Assembly: GCA_001510575.1 (NCBI GenBank)
Contig: LNGK01000010.1
Location: 867,825-931,824 of the forward strand
Length of the DNA stretch: 64,000 nucleotides
Source of the DNA: Knoxdaviesia capensis
Taxonomy: Eukaryota > Ascomycota > Sordariomycetes > Microascales > Gondwanamycetaceae
Direction of reading: 5' to 3'
Under the pieces are notes generated by a model. That model was not told the origin of the DNA, made no database searches, and saw only the letters and a list, made by a program, of their open reading frames with translations. Below, piece after piece: positions 12,571-22,792 of the stretch (its first letter is position 1; each line of letters opens with the position of its first letter). Position numbers and translations under genes: made by a program.

Positions 12571-14140
12571 TCTCTCTCTTTTCGAAGCCTTGCCTCTCAA
12601 CTCTCAAGCCGTTTCCCCGCAAGCAACCGATAGAAGGCGGCAGGAAAAGCCAGGGGGGCCGCACTGTCTCTCCTCCCCTTCGACGGTTCTTGTCTTCCAT
12701 CGCTGTTTGCAGGCCATTCCAGAAGCCCTCTCTGCGAGTGTCTATCTCAGCTCGGTCACCGGGCAGCAGAGAGCGCACATTCAGTGTTTCATTCTTCACT
12801 GACACTGCTCCTGGAGACAATATGGAGTGAGTCTGCGGGCAGCTCTCAGTCAACGTCTAGGCCGAGCAAATGATATAGCTCAAAAAGGAAACTTTCCTCT
12901 AGCGGCTCCGAGGCCCCATGGCCTGGCCATACTCACTTTTTTTAGTGTATCCGCACCCTTTAAAAAAACAATAAAAGCCATAATTCCTGTTCCTGCGAGC
13001 CTAGCTCGGCCGGGCCAGCTTCATCCAATTGGCTTTGCGGCTTTTGCAATCCTTCGCTTCGGTCTCCCCTCCAGATGCTCCTTCTGTTTACGTTTTTTTC
13101 TTTTTTTTTTCCGCCACCGCAGGATCTCGCATCCCTGCGTGCCATCATCGCGGGTGTGTTCCCCACGGGCCCAAAGTCTGTGTACGTGGGTGGGAGTGGG
13201 AGACAGAACGGCAGGAGCAGCACATATCCGAACTTCCCACGCCCACCGCAAAGAGAAGCATCTCGTCTGCCGGGACTGGTCCGGTGGCCCGGCCCACGAT
13301 ACCTGCAACCTCCCGGCCGCTAACAGCACAGAGCCTGAGGACCAGCTGGCTTCCAGGCACTGCACTCTGTGGAAACCGCCTGTTCAGACCAATGTTCCCG
13401 CCCACTAAACACCCTCCACACCAGGCACTATCAGAGCCCGGCCCCCTGAACTCTCCAAATCTGGCCCTCGGCTCGGCCGAACCAGGGCTCCCCCTCTCCC
13501 CCAAAATTGATTCGGCTTCGTGTTTTTCTTTTTCTTTTTTTCCACCCCTGGCAAGAGATTTCTTTTGGTTTTTTTCTGGGGAAGGCAAGAAGAAAAATTT
13601 CTACTTGGTCTCCAGGCCACTTTTCTCTTGCTCGTGGGTGCGCTCGGCCGACGGGAGAAGCTTCGGAGGGTTGGTTGGCGTTACTGTCTCGTACCGCACA
13701 TCTGCCCGCCGAGGGCCCTTCCCCCTTCCCTTCTGTATGTTCTAGAGTCTGTAACCTGCCAGTCTGTGTGTACTGCCTCGTCGCAAGACCTCGACCGAGC
13801 CCACATTTACAGCGACGAATTCTCTTGTCTGTGATTGGTCGATAGACCTCTCCCCGGTTGTCCACTCGCACCGGCTTCACGGCTTGCCGATCACCGCTTC
13901 GGGTCTCCCGAACCGCCGGCGCGCGTAGCGTTCGCTCTACCGAGGTCACCTATTCCACCATACCGTCCATCGTACGTGCACTGTCCATACTGCTACAGGT
14001 ATATCCTACTACAGGTAGATCAGGCATGCGCCAACGTGCATCCCCTCAGATGCTGGGGCTAGATTGAAAGGGCGAAAAAAAGAATATGCTGCATATCTCA
14101 TTGTAATGTACACGCCACCACAGTGAACCCTGACGCTTCC
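11541..14140. other. Aconitase upstream region and 3' flank of prp3
   Basis: No supported gene. Immediately upstream of aconitase is a purine-rich block (11560-11900), that is, a CT-rich promoter in the aconitase direction. A CT microsatellite lies at 12533-12579. The region 12830-14100 is mixed sequence with T-runs; its open frames have no recognisable domain. Confidence 0.5.
12533..12579. repeat. (CT)n microsatellite
   Basis: About 47 bases of CT with one CC interruption, about 1 kb upstream of the aconitase start. Confidence 0.9.
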
Positions 14141-15638
14141 CTACTCCCGCGTCTGGCCCCAGAAACTCTCCAGCTTCACCCGCGCCAGGTAATCAAACGC
14201 CTCCTTGTCGGTATCGCAGATCTTGCTCATCCACTTGCGGAACACCCGCGCCTTGGTCTCGCCCTCAAACACCAGCGTGATCGAGTTCGGCCGCTCGGCC
14301 GCCGCCCCGCCACTGCCCGCCGTCTCCGGCGCCAGCCAATCACGCGCCGGCGGCGCCGGCCCTCCGGGGCCCGTGGCCACCGGCCCGCCCGGCCCCGTGC
14401 TCGTCTGCGCCCAGTCGATGCGGCCCAGCATCAGCTTCTTGTACTTGGCGATGCTGTGCTCGCCGCCCTCGGCAATCACCAGGTTCGTGCGCGGGTGCAT
14501 CAGACACACCCCTGTCAGCGCGTGCTGCTCGGCGTTCTTCCACACCTTGAACCGGTGCTGCGCGTTCGCCAGGCTGCCGATGCGGAACGCCACCATGTGC
14601 AGCCCGCGCGCCGCGTCCTGCTCCTGCTGCGCCATCAGCTTCGCGTGCCGCGCCTCCTTGTCCAGCTTGCGCTGCGCGTTCATGTCGTCGTGGCCCTGCT
14701 GCCGCTCCGCAATCTGCCGGTTGACCCGCGCCTCCACCGCTGTTGGGTCCTGCACCGCCTCTTCGCCGAGCACCCGCATCAGGTTCGACTTCTTCACCTT
14801 CGGCTCCGGCGCCGGCACCAGCCCCAGCCGGATCTTCGCCTGCGTCTCCTTCAGGTCCGCCATGCGCCGTTGCCGCCGCAGCTTCTTCTGCTCCTTGTGT
14901 GTGAGGAACATCGGCTTCGGTTCCGGGATCAGCTTGTCCTGCGGCGGCTCGATCGCCACCGGGTGCTGTATTAGGTCCGTGATGATCGTGTCCGGGCCGT
15001 CCATATTCAACGCCATCGGGTCGTCGAGGTCATCGTACGTCTTCCCCTCCACAAAGTATGCCTGGTCCCACCACTCGATATCCGGCGGCGCTTCAACCAC
15101 GAAGCTCTTGTCGCTAGGTGCTTCATCGAGTCCGGCTTTCCGCGCCTGCTCGGCAATGCGCTTCTTGATCGCCTCAAGCGCTGCCTGTCTACGTATGGCA
15201 TTCGCTTGTTCTATTCACGTGACAATAATTCCGTCGTCAGTAAAGCCAATACTCATCCGTAGGCTACTCAGCAAAAGGGTGTGAGAAATAATTTCTTCGA
15301 CAAGGCAAGACGAAACAGGCAGAACGAATGGAGGGGCACTCACGGATGTATTTTCCCTTCTGGTTGAACTCCAGATGTCGAGGTTTCCGGCTGCGGGTGC
15401 CCGGGACGGGTGTAGGGTCGTAGTACGCGTTGGGTCCGCTTTGGATCGCCGCCTTGGCCGCCGCTGCAGCTGACGACGGGGCCGGTCTGCTAAACGATGA
15501 CACGGCCGGCTTTGGCGTCGGCTTGTCAGCCACTGGCTGCGGAGTGGCCGCCGGTGCGCCTTTGCTACTACCGATAGCCGCCGACACGCGGGCCTTGAGG
15601 GCCGCAAGCCGATCAGCCGCGCTCTGCTGGCCCGACAT
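14141..15638 (-). CDS. prp3: U4/U6 snRNP protein Prp3
   Basis: Exons 15638-15344 and 15210-14141 join in frame to 454 aa. Prp3 binds U4/U6 snRNA and helps assemble the U4/U6.U5 tri-snRNP. Residues 1-75 are Ala/Pro/Ser-rich. From about 75 the PRP3 domain begins with a conserved pattern (NAYYDPTPVPG, then the FNQKGKYI segment that crosses the intron, then a basic Arg/Lys-rich helix and KAGLDEAPSD). A basic coiled segment with KEQKKLRRQRR lies in mid-protein. The C-terminal 150 residues match the DUF1115 domain: an R-I-G core, a basic loop at KYKKLMLGRIDW, then VFEGE...RVFRKWM and a final LESFWG. The 133-nt intron uses GTGAGT and AATAG. The Gly/Pro insert in the C-terminal domain (about 368-395) looks lineage-specific. 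The gene is divergent from bud20. Confidence 0.93.
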
Positions 15639-16197
15639 GGCGTGCGCCGGAGATTGAAGATTCTGTGCGATATGTGCCTTCTCTAGAAAACCTCGGGTAT
15701 TCCCAACCAGCTTGCGGTACTGCGTCGATGGTCCCCGTTGGTCGTGCGGATGTCTGTCGGGGTCGCGTGGAGGGCAAAGAGCGGAGGTAGCTCTGGTCGG
15801 ATTGAGAGGATGATGACTAAAGAAGAAGGTCGTGTGTAGCCGTCACTTGGTAGAAAGAAGGATGGATTGCAACTGTGCGGTAAAATACAAAAGGATTGTG
15901 TTGACGAGAAACCAGTTCAAAAAACTTGTCCCAGCCAAACAGCAAACCAGGCCAAAATCCAGAATGGCAGATAGACTTGGTCACATGTTGGATCACGTGT
16001 GACTCTTCACCGCCTCTGTCCCACACCCAGGCCCACCAGTTTTTTTCTCTCTTTTTTTCTGCCGCTCTTCTTTTTGCTGATAAGATCTCCAACTTACTCT
16101 TTGGCAGTCAGTTAGACATAAACCACCACACAGTCGATTTACTGCGACACGGAAACAAAGTCTTCGCAAGTTCAACCCACAGAATACAACCGTTACA
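15639..16197. promoter_or_regulatory. Divergent prp3-bud20 promoter region with an E-box
   Basis: The 559 bases between the two ATGs must hold both promoters. A palindromic CACGTG at 15994-15999 sits nearly midway and is flanked by TCACATG and GTGAC sequence, a typical bHLH (Cbf1-like) site. A T/C-rich tract at 16030-16075 lies before bud20. Shared control is inferred from arrangement only. Confidence 0.4.
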
Positions 16198-16810
16198 ATG
16201 GGAGTCTTTGCAAAGCGCACAGTGACGAAAACGCGGCGGAAAACTCGGTATGTCTCTCTCGAGAATGGGGGTGGAAGCTGGGTGCTTGTTGGGCGGGGAA
16301 GGGCCAGTCACAGTCTGCAAAGAAGCGAAGAAACATGAGAACAAGGAGGAAAAAATGGCGCGCAGAAGCGAAGTAGCAAGGATGTTGTTTTTTTTCTCTA
16401 ACTGGTAATCGGTCTCACTTTTCTAGCGACCTCGACCAGGTCAAAGCCGATCTCACGTCACCGCGCCACCTCGAGAAGTTCAAGATCACCAAAGCCGCGG
16501 AAGACCTGCCCGGCATGGGCAAGTGGTACTGCATTGAGTGTGCCAAGTGGTTCGAGACCGAGCACAGTCTCATGGGCCACCGCCGGGGCAAACCGCACAA
16601 GCGCCGGTATGTACACAGCCTTGGTTTCCCTTCCTGTCCTGTCTTGCAAAGCAAGACACCTAACAATGTTACAGAGTCAAGGACCTCAAGAGCGAGCCCT
16701 ACACGCAAAAGGAGGCCGAGGCGGCAGTTGGCATACGAACCGACAACAGCGGACCCAAGAAGACGAACGATAACGAGGCAGGAGATTTCGAGGTGCAGAT
16801 GGAGGGGTGA
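16198..16810 (+). CDS. bud20: Bud20-like C2H2 zinc-finger protein, 60S export factor
   Basis: Three exons, 16198-16247, 16427-16606 and 16675-16810, give 121 aa. Each join restores the conserved protein. Bud20 is a shuttling pre-60S factor that aids nuclear export of the large ribosomal subunit. Visible features: a very basic N-terminus (GVFAKRTVTKTRRKTR), an RDLDQV segment, a single C2H2 finger YCIECAKWF...HRRGKPHKRR at about residues 50-77, and the VKDLKSEPYTQKEAEAAVG tail typical of the family, ending in an acidic stretch. The second intron has a clear CCTAAC branch point near 16660. The length is close to the short family members. It converges on dam1 with only 134 bases between stop codons, so their 3' UTRs may overlap. 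Confidence 0.93.
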
Positions 16811-16944
16811 GGGTGTGCGGCCAGGCGACTATCAACACCCGAAGTTCTATCGTAACGAGCTGGAGCATATGGGCTACCGCCTCCAGCATGTCTTCTCTGT
16901 ATTTGGATGCGCCATGTGCCGAAGTGTATGGCGATAGAACCGGT

Positions 16945-17921
16945 TCAGCGCAGACCGCGAGCGCGCGGCGGCACGAGCCCACTAGGTCGTGCGCCACGGC
17001 CCGTCCGGCCGCCGGCTCTTGAGCCGCGGGCCCCCGACGCCGATGCTCGTGCCGGCAGACGGGACTGGCGTGTTTCGGGCCGGGGGGCGGTTTTCGAGGG
17101 CTTGGACGATGCCGGGTTGTCGACAAACGAGACGTCCGTGGTCCTATCGGGCACAGATGGTTTAGCTTGGGCTCAGGGCGTTCGTGTGGCCTCTCTTCCT
17201 TTTTCCTGTTTTTGGTTTGGTGCATGCTAGAGGCGTTTATGGTATAGGGTTTCAAAAGCGGGTTTTTGTTTGTAACGTACATAAAAGTTGCCTCGATCTC
17301 AGGTTCCGGCTTGCGCGTGGAAGTCGGCGTAGCAACAGCTGGATTTGAATGTCAGTATTCGTCTTTGGTACCCAAATAGCGTGAAGCTCGTTCGTATCGT
17401 AACCAGCTGGAAGCCCCAGCTGTCTCGGACAGGGAATGTATCGGAACATACGAAGGTAGTTTGTGTCGGATTGGTCGCGCTGTTGAGCCCGGGCAAACGA
17501 CTCCGGAATGGGACCCTACGGAAAGAAGACGCCGTTAGCATAATTGCTGCCAGCAAGGACACACATGACGAGAGAAGCCAGAAAAGCAGACAGTACGCAC
17601 CTCAGAAAAGTCGACGCAGAAAGCATTCATATTCAGCCCATACAAGAACGCCGAGAACGACTCGCCGAAGCGCGCAACGCTCTCGTGCATAAGCTGGAAA
17701 TGCATCATATTGGCCTCAAGGTCGGCCATCGCATCGGCCAGCTCGCCAAACGCCGGCTCGAACGCGTCCAGCGGGAACCCGCCACCGCCTGCTCCGCCGC
17801 CACCGCCACCGGCGAAATCATGCACGGAGGAGCGCGATGGCGGGCGGAGGGGAGTTGTTGGCCGCGACCGCGACGTCGAGCGGCGGCGGGGGCCGTCGTG
17901 TGCTGTCGGGGTTGCTGACAT
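16945..17921 (-). CDS. dam1: DASH/Dam1 kinetochore complex subunit Dam1
   Basis: Four exons, 17921-17601, 17515-17452, 17338-17281 and 17143-16945, sum to 213 codons plus stop. Joining gives a continuous Dam1-like protein: a basic Ser/Arg-Pro N-terminus (RRRSTSRSRPTTPLRPPSRSS), a Gly-rich linker, the conserved core ELADAMADLEANMMHFQLMH then FLYGLNMNAFCVDF (about 53-105), GPIPESFARAQ after intron 1, and ATFMTTDVSFVDNP formed only when introns 2 and 3 are removed. The tail is Arg/Gly-rich and basic. Dam1 is part of the fungal ring that couples kinetochores to microtubule plus ends, and is a known Aurora B (Ipl1) target; the basic Ser-rich ends fit that. Exons 2 and 3 are only 64 and 58 nt, so automated annotation may truncate this gene at the first intron. 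Confidence 0.92.
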
Positions 17922-19801
17922 GTTGGGCGGCAGGGTGTGAAGATTGGTCAGATATCGGAGGTTGAAGTCGGAAGCGGCGCCGGAGGTGTTTACCGGACAC
18001 GGGACACGGAAGGGTTGATTTGGAGGAAAGGAAAGTCGGGGATCGAGTGAGACGCGATTTTAGCGTGTTGTGCCCAATAGAAAGTTGAGGTTAAACAACA
18101 CCCCGCCATAGGTGCAAAACAGCAAAGGCCAGTAAAAAATACGCCGATACCACTACCAGCAAACGGCGGTAGGGTAGCTACAGTATAACCCAAAAGGGTT
18201 CGCAGCAAACAGTTCGCACACGGGAAGCCCGAATCTCGGATTATGATCCTGCTTCCTTTCGATGTCCCACGTAACCGGTTCCACAGTACCACGTGGTTTT
18301 GATTCTTGTTCCGAGTTCACAGAACGTGACGAGCATGTCTCCCTCGCTCTTATCTCACGGCACAATCAGGCTCTTACAGTCAGTTCTGTTGACAGTCAGT
18401 TCTGTTGCCCCAACCCAGCCCCATCAATCGATGCTCAAAGGCATAGGGTTAGGGTTGCGCGGATTCTGTGGCCCCGCGATTTCCGTATCGTACACTGAGC
18501 GAGGCAATTCGGGAAGGAGCGATCCAGCAGTAAATTAGTGACTTGGCGGGGTGACGTTTTTTGGTTTGGTGGGAAGGAAGCTGCAAAAAAATTCTCCTCG
18601 TTAAAGCTGTGGTCACGCACGTTTGAGACCTGTTACTGTAGAAGCCACGGAAAGAGCGACCAACTGAAACCGTGGACGAACTCTAGCAATAACCTTGAAT
18701 TGGTTTTGTGGTTCGCACCTGCCTCGTCCAGAGCCTGCGATCTTATCAGCTCATTAATCATCATCATCATCATCACATTTTTATCTCTCTCCTTTTCTTT
18801 CTTCATCTTCTCCCCTTCTTCTCATCCTTATCCCTATCCTTTCCCTCTTCACCATATCTATATCTCTCGGAGTCCAACCTGCAAGCTTCCAGGTATCTTG
18901 TATCTTCTTACGTACCCCCGGAGTTTCGTTTCCCTCCGTTCCGTGGCGTCAGCTTAACTACCAAGTTTCCCTCATTCTCCTATGGCTTTGCCTTCCACCC
19001 GCATAGTATCTCTACTGTATTTTGCTTCCGGTTGCTCCTATAACAGCTTCAATACAGCCGGACACGTTCTTGTTTCTAGACGTCATCGCCCCTGTTTTGA
19101 CTTCGCTGCACTTCATCCCACCCTGTCACAGCTTCGTCCACTCAGCTCGCGTGAGCGCCACTTTGACAAGCTGTTTATATCAGCCCCGTTATATTTCTAC
19201 CAACCCGACCCCCTTTCTTGTATTCTCTCCTTGTCACCTACATACATACAACTCCTCTCCTCGTTCCGATTCCACCCCCCAATTGGCTTGTTGATTCCTC
19301 CTACCCTGTCTGTGCCTCGCTCGACGGCCTTTCCTTATGACGGTCTTGCGCCTTCGTCTATGCACACAGCCACTGCCAAAAGTCCGCATCAACGTTGATC
19401 GATCATTTGTTTCCGCAGGCCAGATCACCACCGCCGCTTCTAGCCAAGCTCGTGCTGCTGTGTTTCGTCGTCAGTTATCTTCGTCACGGCCCCCGCCACT
19501 AGCTCCAGTACAATCACCCCAGTCGTTGTTTCCGTGGCCTTCCACCTTCCGCCATCTCCGCCAGTGTTCGGAAGCCTCAGTCAACTGTCCGGCTTTACCA
19601 TCTACTCCCCCGTCGGCCACCCAGAGCCTTCCACCCCGATATCTCCGGTCGTCAGTGAGTTTATTTACTGTCGCCGCCGTTTTTGCCATTGCTGTCGCTG
19701 CTGTCGGTGCTGTACATACCGTCCGTCGTTTCGTGTCGGCCGAAGAACCGGACTCGACCCTCTCCTCAATTTTCGACGAAGCACTCCCCTCCGACGTAAC
19801 C
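17922..19801. other. dam1-CRAL-TRIO intergenic region with telomere-like motif
   Basis: Divergent promoters. TAGGGTTAGGGTT lies at 18444-18456. CACGTG is at about 18291. A CAT-rich then CT-rich block at 18755-18860 looks like a promoter or leader. From 19337 to 19801 the frame is open and in phase with the CRAL-TRIO gene (see findings). No other gene seen. Confidence 0.5.
18444..18456. promoter_or_regulatory. Telobox-like TAGGGTTAGGGTT
   Basis: Two TTAGGG-type units 523 bases upstream of the dam1 start. TTAGGG boxes away from telomeres are known binding sites for Myb/telobox factors such as Tbf1 or Teb1 in yeasts. Function here is inferred. Confidence 0.35.
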
Positions 19802-21529
19802 ATGGCCGCCGATAACCTCCCCGGACGTCCCGGAAACCTTACCCCCGAACAAGAAGAGAAGCTGAAGAAGCTATGGAGCCATATCTTTGTTATCTTTGGC
19901 GTGACGAAGGAGTCCGCTGACGGAACGCCTGCCCTGGTTGGCGAGAACGGCACGGCCCCGGCTTCAGATGCGGCCTCTGTTGTGTCCAAAGAAACCACCG
20001 CCGCCGCTGCCGACAAGTCGAAAAAGAAGCGCGGCGGTCTGTTTGGCCGCAACAATGGCAAGACCGCGGACTCTACGTTGGCCGCCCCTGACGCCAACGC
20101 CACCGCCACGGTGTCGCCGATAAAGGCCCCCAGCGGTGCCGATGCCGAGGACAAGTACGGGCAGACGAAGCACTTTCTGGAGACGCTCGCGCGCGAGAGC
20201 CCGGAGGCGCTGCGCGCGACCATGTGGAGCATGGTCAAGCACGACAACCCGGATGCGCTGGTGCTACGGTTCCTGCGGGCGCGCAAGTGGGATGTGGACA
20301 AGGCGCTGGTGATGCTGATCAGCACGATGAGCTGGCGCGCGACGGAGATGCACGTCGACGACGATATCATGGAGGTGGGCGAGGCGGGTGCGGCGGCGAT
20401 CGAGGCTGATGCCTCGGCGGACCCCACGGCCAAGACGCTCAGCTCGGACTTTTTGAAGCAGATGCGCATGGGCAAGAGCTTCCTCCACGGCTGCGACAAG
20501 GAGGGCCGGCCGATCTGCTGGGTGCGGGTGCGGTTGCACCGCGCGTCCGACCAGGTCGAGGCGGCGTTGGAGCGCAGCACGGTGTTTCTGATTGAGACGG
20601 CGCGCATGATCCTGCAGCCACCCATTGATACTGCGGTAGGTTCCCTTGTTTTTTTCGTGCGTCGTGACATTGGGTGTGCATATGTGGAACATCTCACTAA
20701 CTGTTGTTGTCACAGACCATTGTGTTCGACATGACGGGCTTTTCCATGGCCAACATGGATTACAACCCGGTCAAATTTATGATCAAGTGCTTCGAGGCGA
20801 ACTATCCCGAGTCTCTCGGGACTGTGGTTGTGTACCACGCGCCGTGGATCTTCCAGCGTGAGTCTAACTGCGGTCTAAATTTATCTGTTCCGTTTCTGTC
20901 AATCCTATGCAGTTGGCTCGCCCTCTCCCAACAGTTTTATACACATACTAACAATCTCCTCTCTCACAGGTATCTGGAAGATCATCCGCGGCTGGCTGGA
21001 CCCCGTGGTGGCGAACAAGGTGCACTTTGTGAACAACCCGAAGGAGATGGAGCAGTTCATTGCGCACACGTCGATTCCGAAGTCGATCGAGGGCGGCGGC
21101 GAGGATTGGGAGTACAAGTTTGTGGAGCCGGTGGCGGGCGAGAACGCGGCGATGGCGGACACGGCGACGCGCGACCGGCTGCTGGAGGAGCGCGAGGAGA
21201 TGGTGCGCGCCTTTGAGGCGGCCACGCTGGAGTGGATCCGCACTGCCGAGGGCGCCGATGCGGCGCTGCACGCGCGGCGCGCCGAGCTGACCACGCGCCT
21301 GCGCGACAACTACTGGCTCGTGGACCCGCATATTCGCGCGCGCTCGTGGATTGATCGCACTGGCGTGCTGAAGCCTGGCGGCCAGGTGGACTTTTATCCC
21401 AAGACGGAGGCCGCTGCGTCCGCGCCCACTCCGGCAGCGGCAGCGGCAGCGGCTCCGGCTGCTGCTGCTGCTGCTGCTCCTGCGCCTGTGCCGGCGCCGG
21501 CGGCGTCAAACGATGATGATGTAGACTAA
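19802..21529 (+). CDS. Sec14-like CRAL-TRIO phospholipid-transfer protein
   Basis: Exons 19802-20635, 20716-20857 and 20970-21529 give 511 aa. Introns have GTAGGT...CACAG and GTGAGT...TACTAAC...CACAG. From the second Met the protein opens with GRPGNLTPEQEEKLKKLW, the usual start of this group, so I chose 19802 (context ACCATGG). A CRAL-TRIO N-terminal helix unit is at about 145-178 (LRFLRARKWDVDKAL). The lipid-binding domain follows (about 215-360), with FLHGCDKEGRPICWVRVRLH, the central TIVFDMTGFSMANMDYNPVKF, and ANYPES...YHAPWIF. It ends with IIRGWLDPVVANKVHF, as in the family. A helical segment and an Ala/Pro-rich acidic tail complete it. Family role: phosphatidylinositol/phosphatidylcholine transfer supporting membrane traffic and lipid metabolism. 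It resembles the Csr1/Sfh2 branch more than essential Sec14; this assignment is tentative. It converges on hnt1. Confidence 0.88.
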
Positions 21530-21878
21530 GCTGTGTCGACAGCCAAAAACGAAAAGATGAAGAAAAGAATTGCCGTCTTCTGCTCACTCCCCTCTGTTTG
21601 GACCGCCCCTCCTGTATCATATTATCTTGGACTCTCTATCTCTCCCTCCTGGACCTACGATGACATACACCCCATAGAAGACGAGCTGTTGAAGGATATA
21701 AAAAAATATGCACGTGTCTGTTGCTTTTTTTTCTTGTACTTGATTTCTTCATCATACGGACTTGTTTGTATATTTCGTTTAATACATATGAAACGAGACC
21801 CCTTGGGTAGGAGTATAAGAGAGCTGAACCCCCCTTATCCGGAGACTATCTGGTTTCTTGGCTGGCCAGCCGTGGCGC
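21530..21878. other. Short convergent intergenic region
   Basis: 349 bases between the stop codons of the CRAL-TRIO gene (+) and hnt1 (-). It is T-rich with short A/T runs and nothing else recognisable; it probably holds both polyadenylation regions. Confidence 0.5.
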
Positions 21879-22792
21879 TTACAGCTTCTTCTTGATCTCC
21901 TCGCACAGCTCCTTGAGCTTCTCGTTGTCGCCGGGCTGGTTGGGCCAGACGATGCCGAGGCCCTCTTTCTCGTTGGGCTTGGGGATCTAGGAGACACAGA
22001 GGGAGGTTAGTTAGTTAGTGAGGGGGAGGGTCCGGGGGATTGACAGTGTCTTACCATGTGGAAGTGGACCTAGAGACGAAGAAGACGGTTAGAGTGAGAG
22101 GAGAGCTTGGGCAATACCGGAGAGATGGAAGAAAGGAGAAGAAGACTTACGTGGTGCACGACCTGGTGGGCAATCGCGCCGTTGTTCTGCAGGATGTTGT
22201 AGTCGGTGGCGCCGGAGGCCACGGCGAGCTTCTTGGCGATGGGCTAGATGCACAGAGAGCAGAGTCAATCCTAAAGATCTTCCAAGGTTTCTGGTAGACA
22301 AACCGGGACGGGAGGGGAGGGAAACAAACTTACCAGAAGATCCGCGAGGTAGTCGTCGGGGATATCGTGCAGCTTCTCGCCGTGGAACTTGGGGATGACG
22401 AGCTATTTGCAGCGACGCCTGGGGGGTTAGAACTCGCTCTGCAAACGCTGAGCCAGGTACACAGAAAGAGGGGGGAAGCTCACAGCGTGGCCGCGGCTCA
22501 GCGGGAAGATGTCGAGGAAGGCATACGACTTCTCGGTCTCCAAGAGCTTGAGGCTGGGGATCTCGCCTAGTATGGAGGGGGGGGTTTTGCGAGGGTTAGC
22601 CGGGGGTTGTGGCTACAGGTTTAATGAAATAAAATAAAAAAGTGGCATGTTTGCGGGGTGTCGGGGGATATCTCGGGGAAGGTCTCTGGGATATATATGG
22701 GAAGCTTTGATGGGAGAGGATATGGGGTGGAGGAGGGAAGAGGAGCGGAACTCACCCTTGATGATCTTGCAGAAGAGGCACGCGGCAGACAT
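21879..22792 (-). CDS. hnt1: HIT-family nucleotide hydrolase (Hnt1/HINT type)
   Basis: Six exons, 22792-22756, 22566-22484, 22402-22334, 22243-22151, 22069-22055 and 21986-21879, join to 134 aa. HINT enzymes hydrolyse adenosine 5'-phosphoramidates such as AMP-lysine. The protein starts MSAACLFCKIIKGEIPSLKL, then FLDIFPLSRGHALVIPK, and carries the triad motif in QVVHHVHFHMIPK with H94, H96 and H98. Residues 95-99 of this motif come from a 15-nt exon flanked by a TAG acceptor and a GTAAGA donor. All introns have GT-AG ends. The length matches eukaryotic HINT proteins. Five introns in a 405-nt coding sequence make it the most intron-dense gene here, and gene finders may miss the microexon. No organelle signal, so probably cytosolic or nuclear. 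Confidence 0.94.
22055..22069 (-). other. hnt1: 15-nt microexon of hnt1 encoding part of the catalytic HIT motif
   Basis: Five codons (Val-His-Phe-His-Met) between CTCTAG and GTAAGA. Without it the reading frame is kept but two of three triad histidines are lost. Confidence 0.88.
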
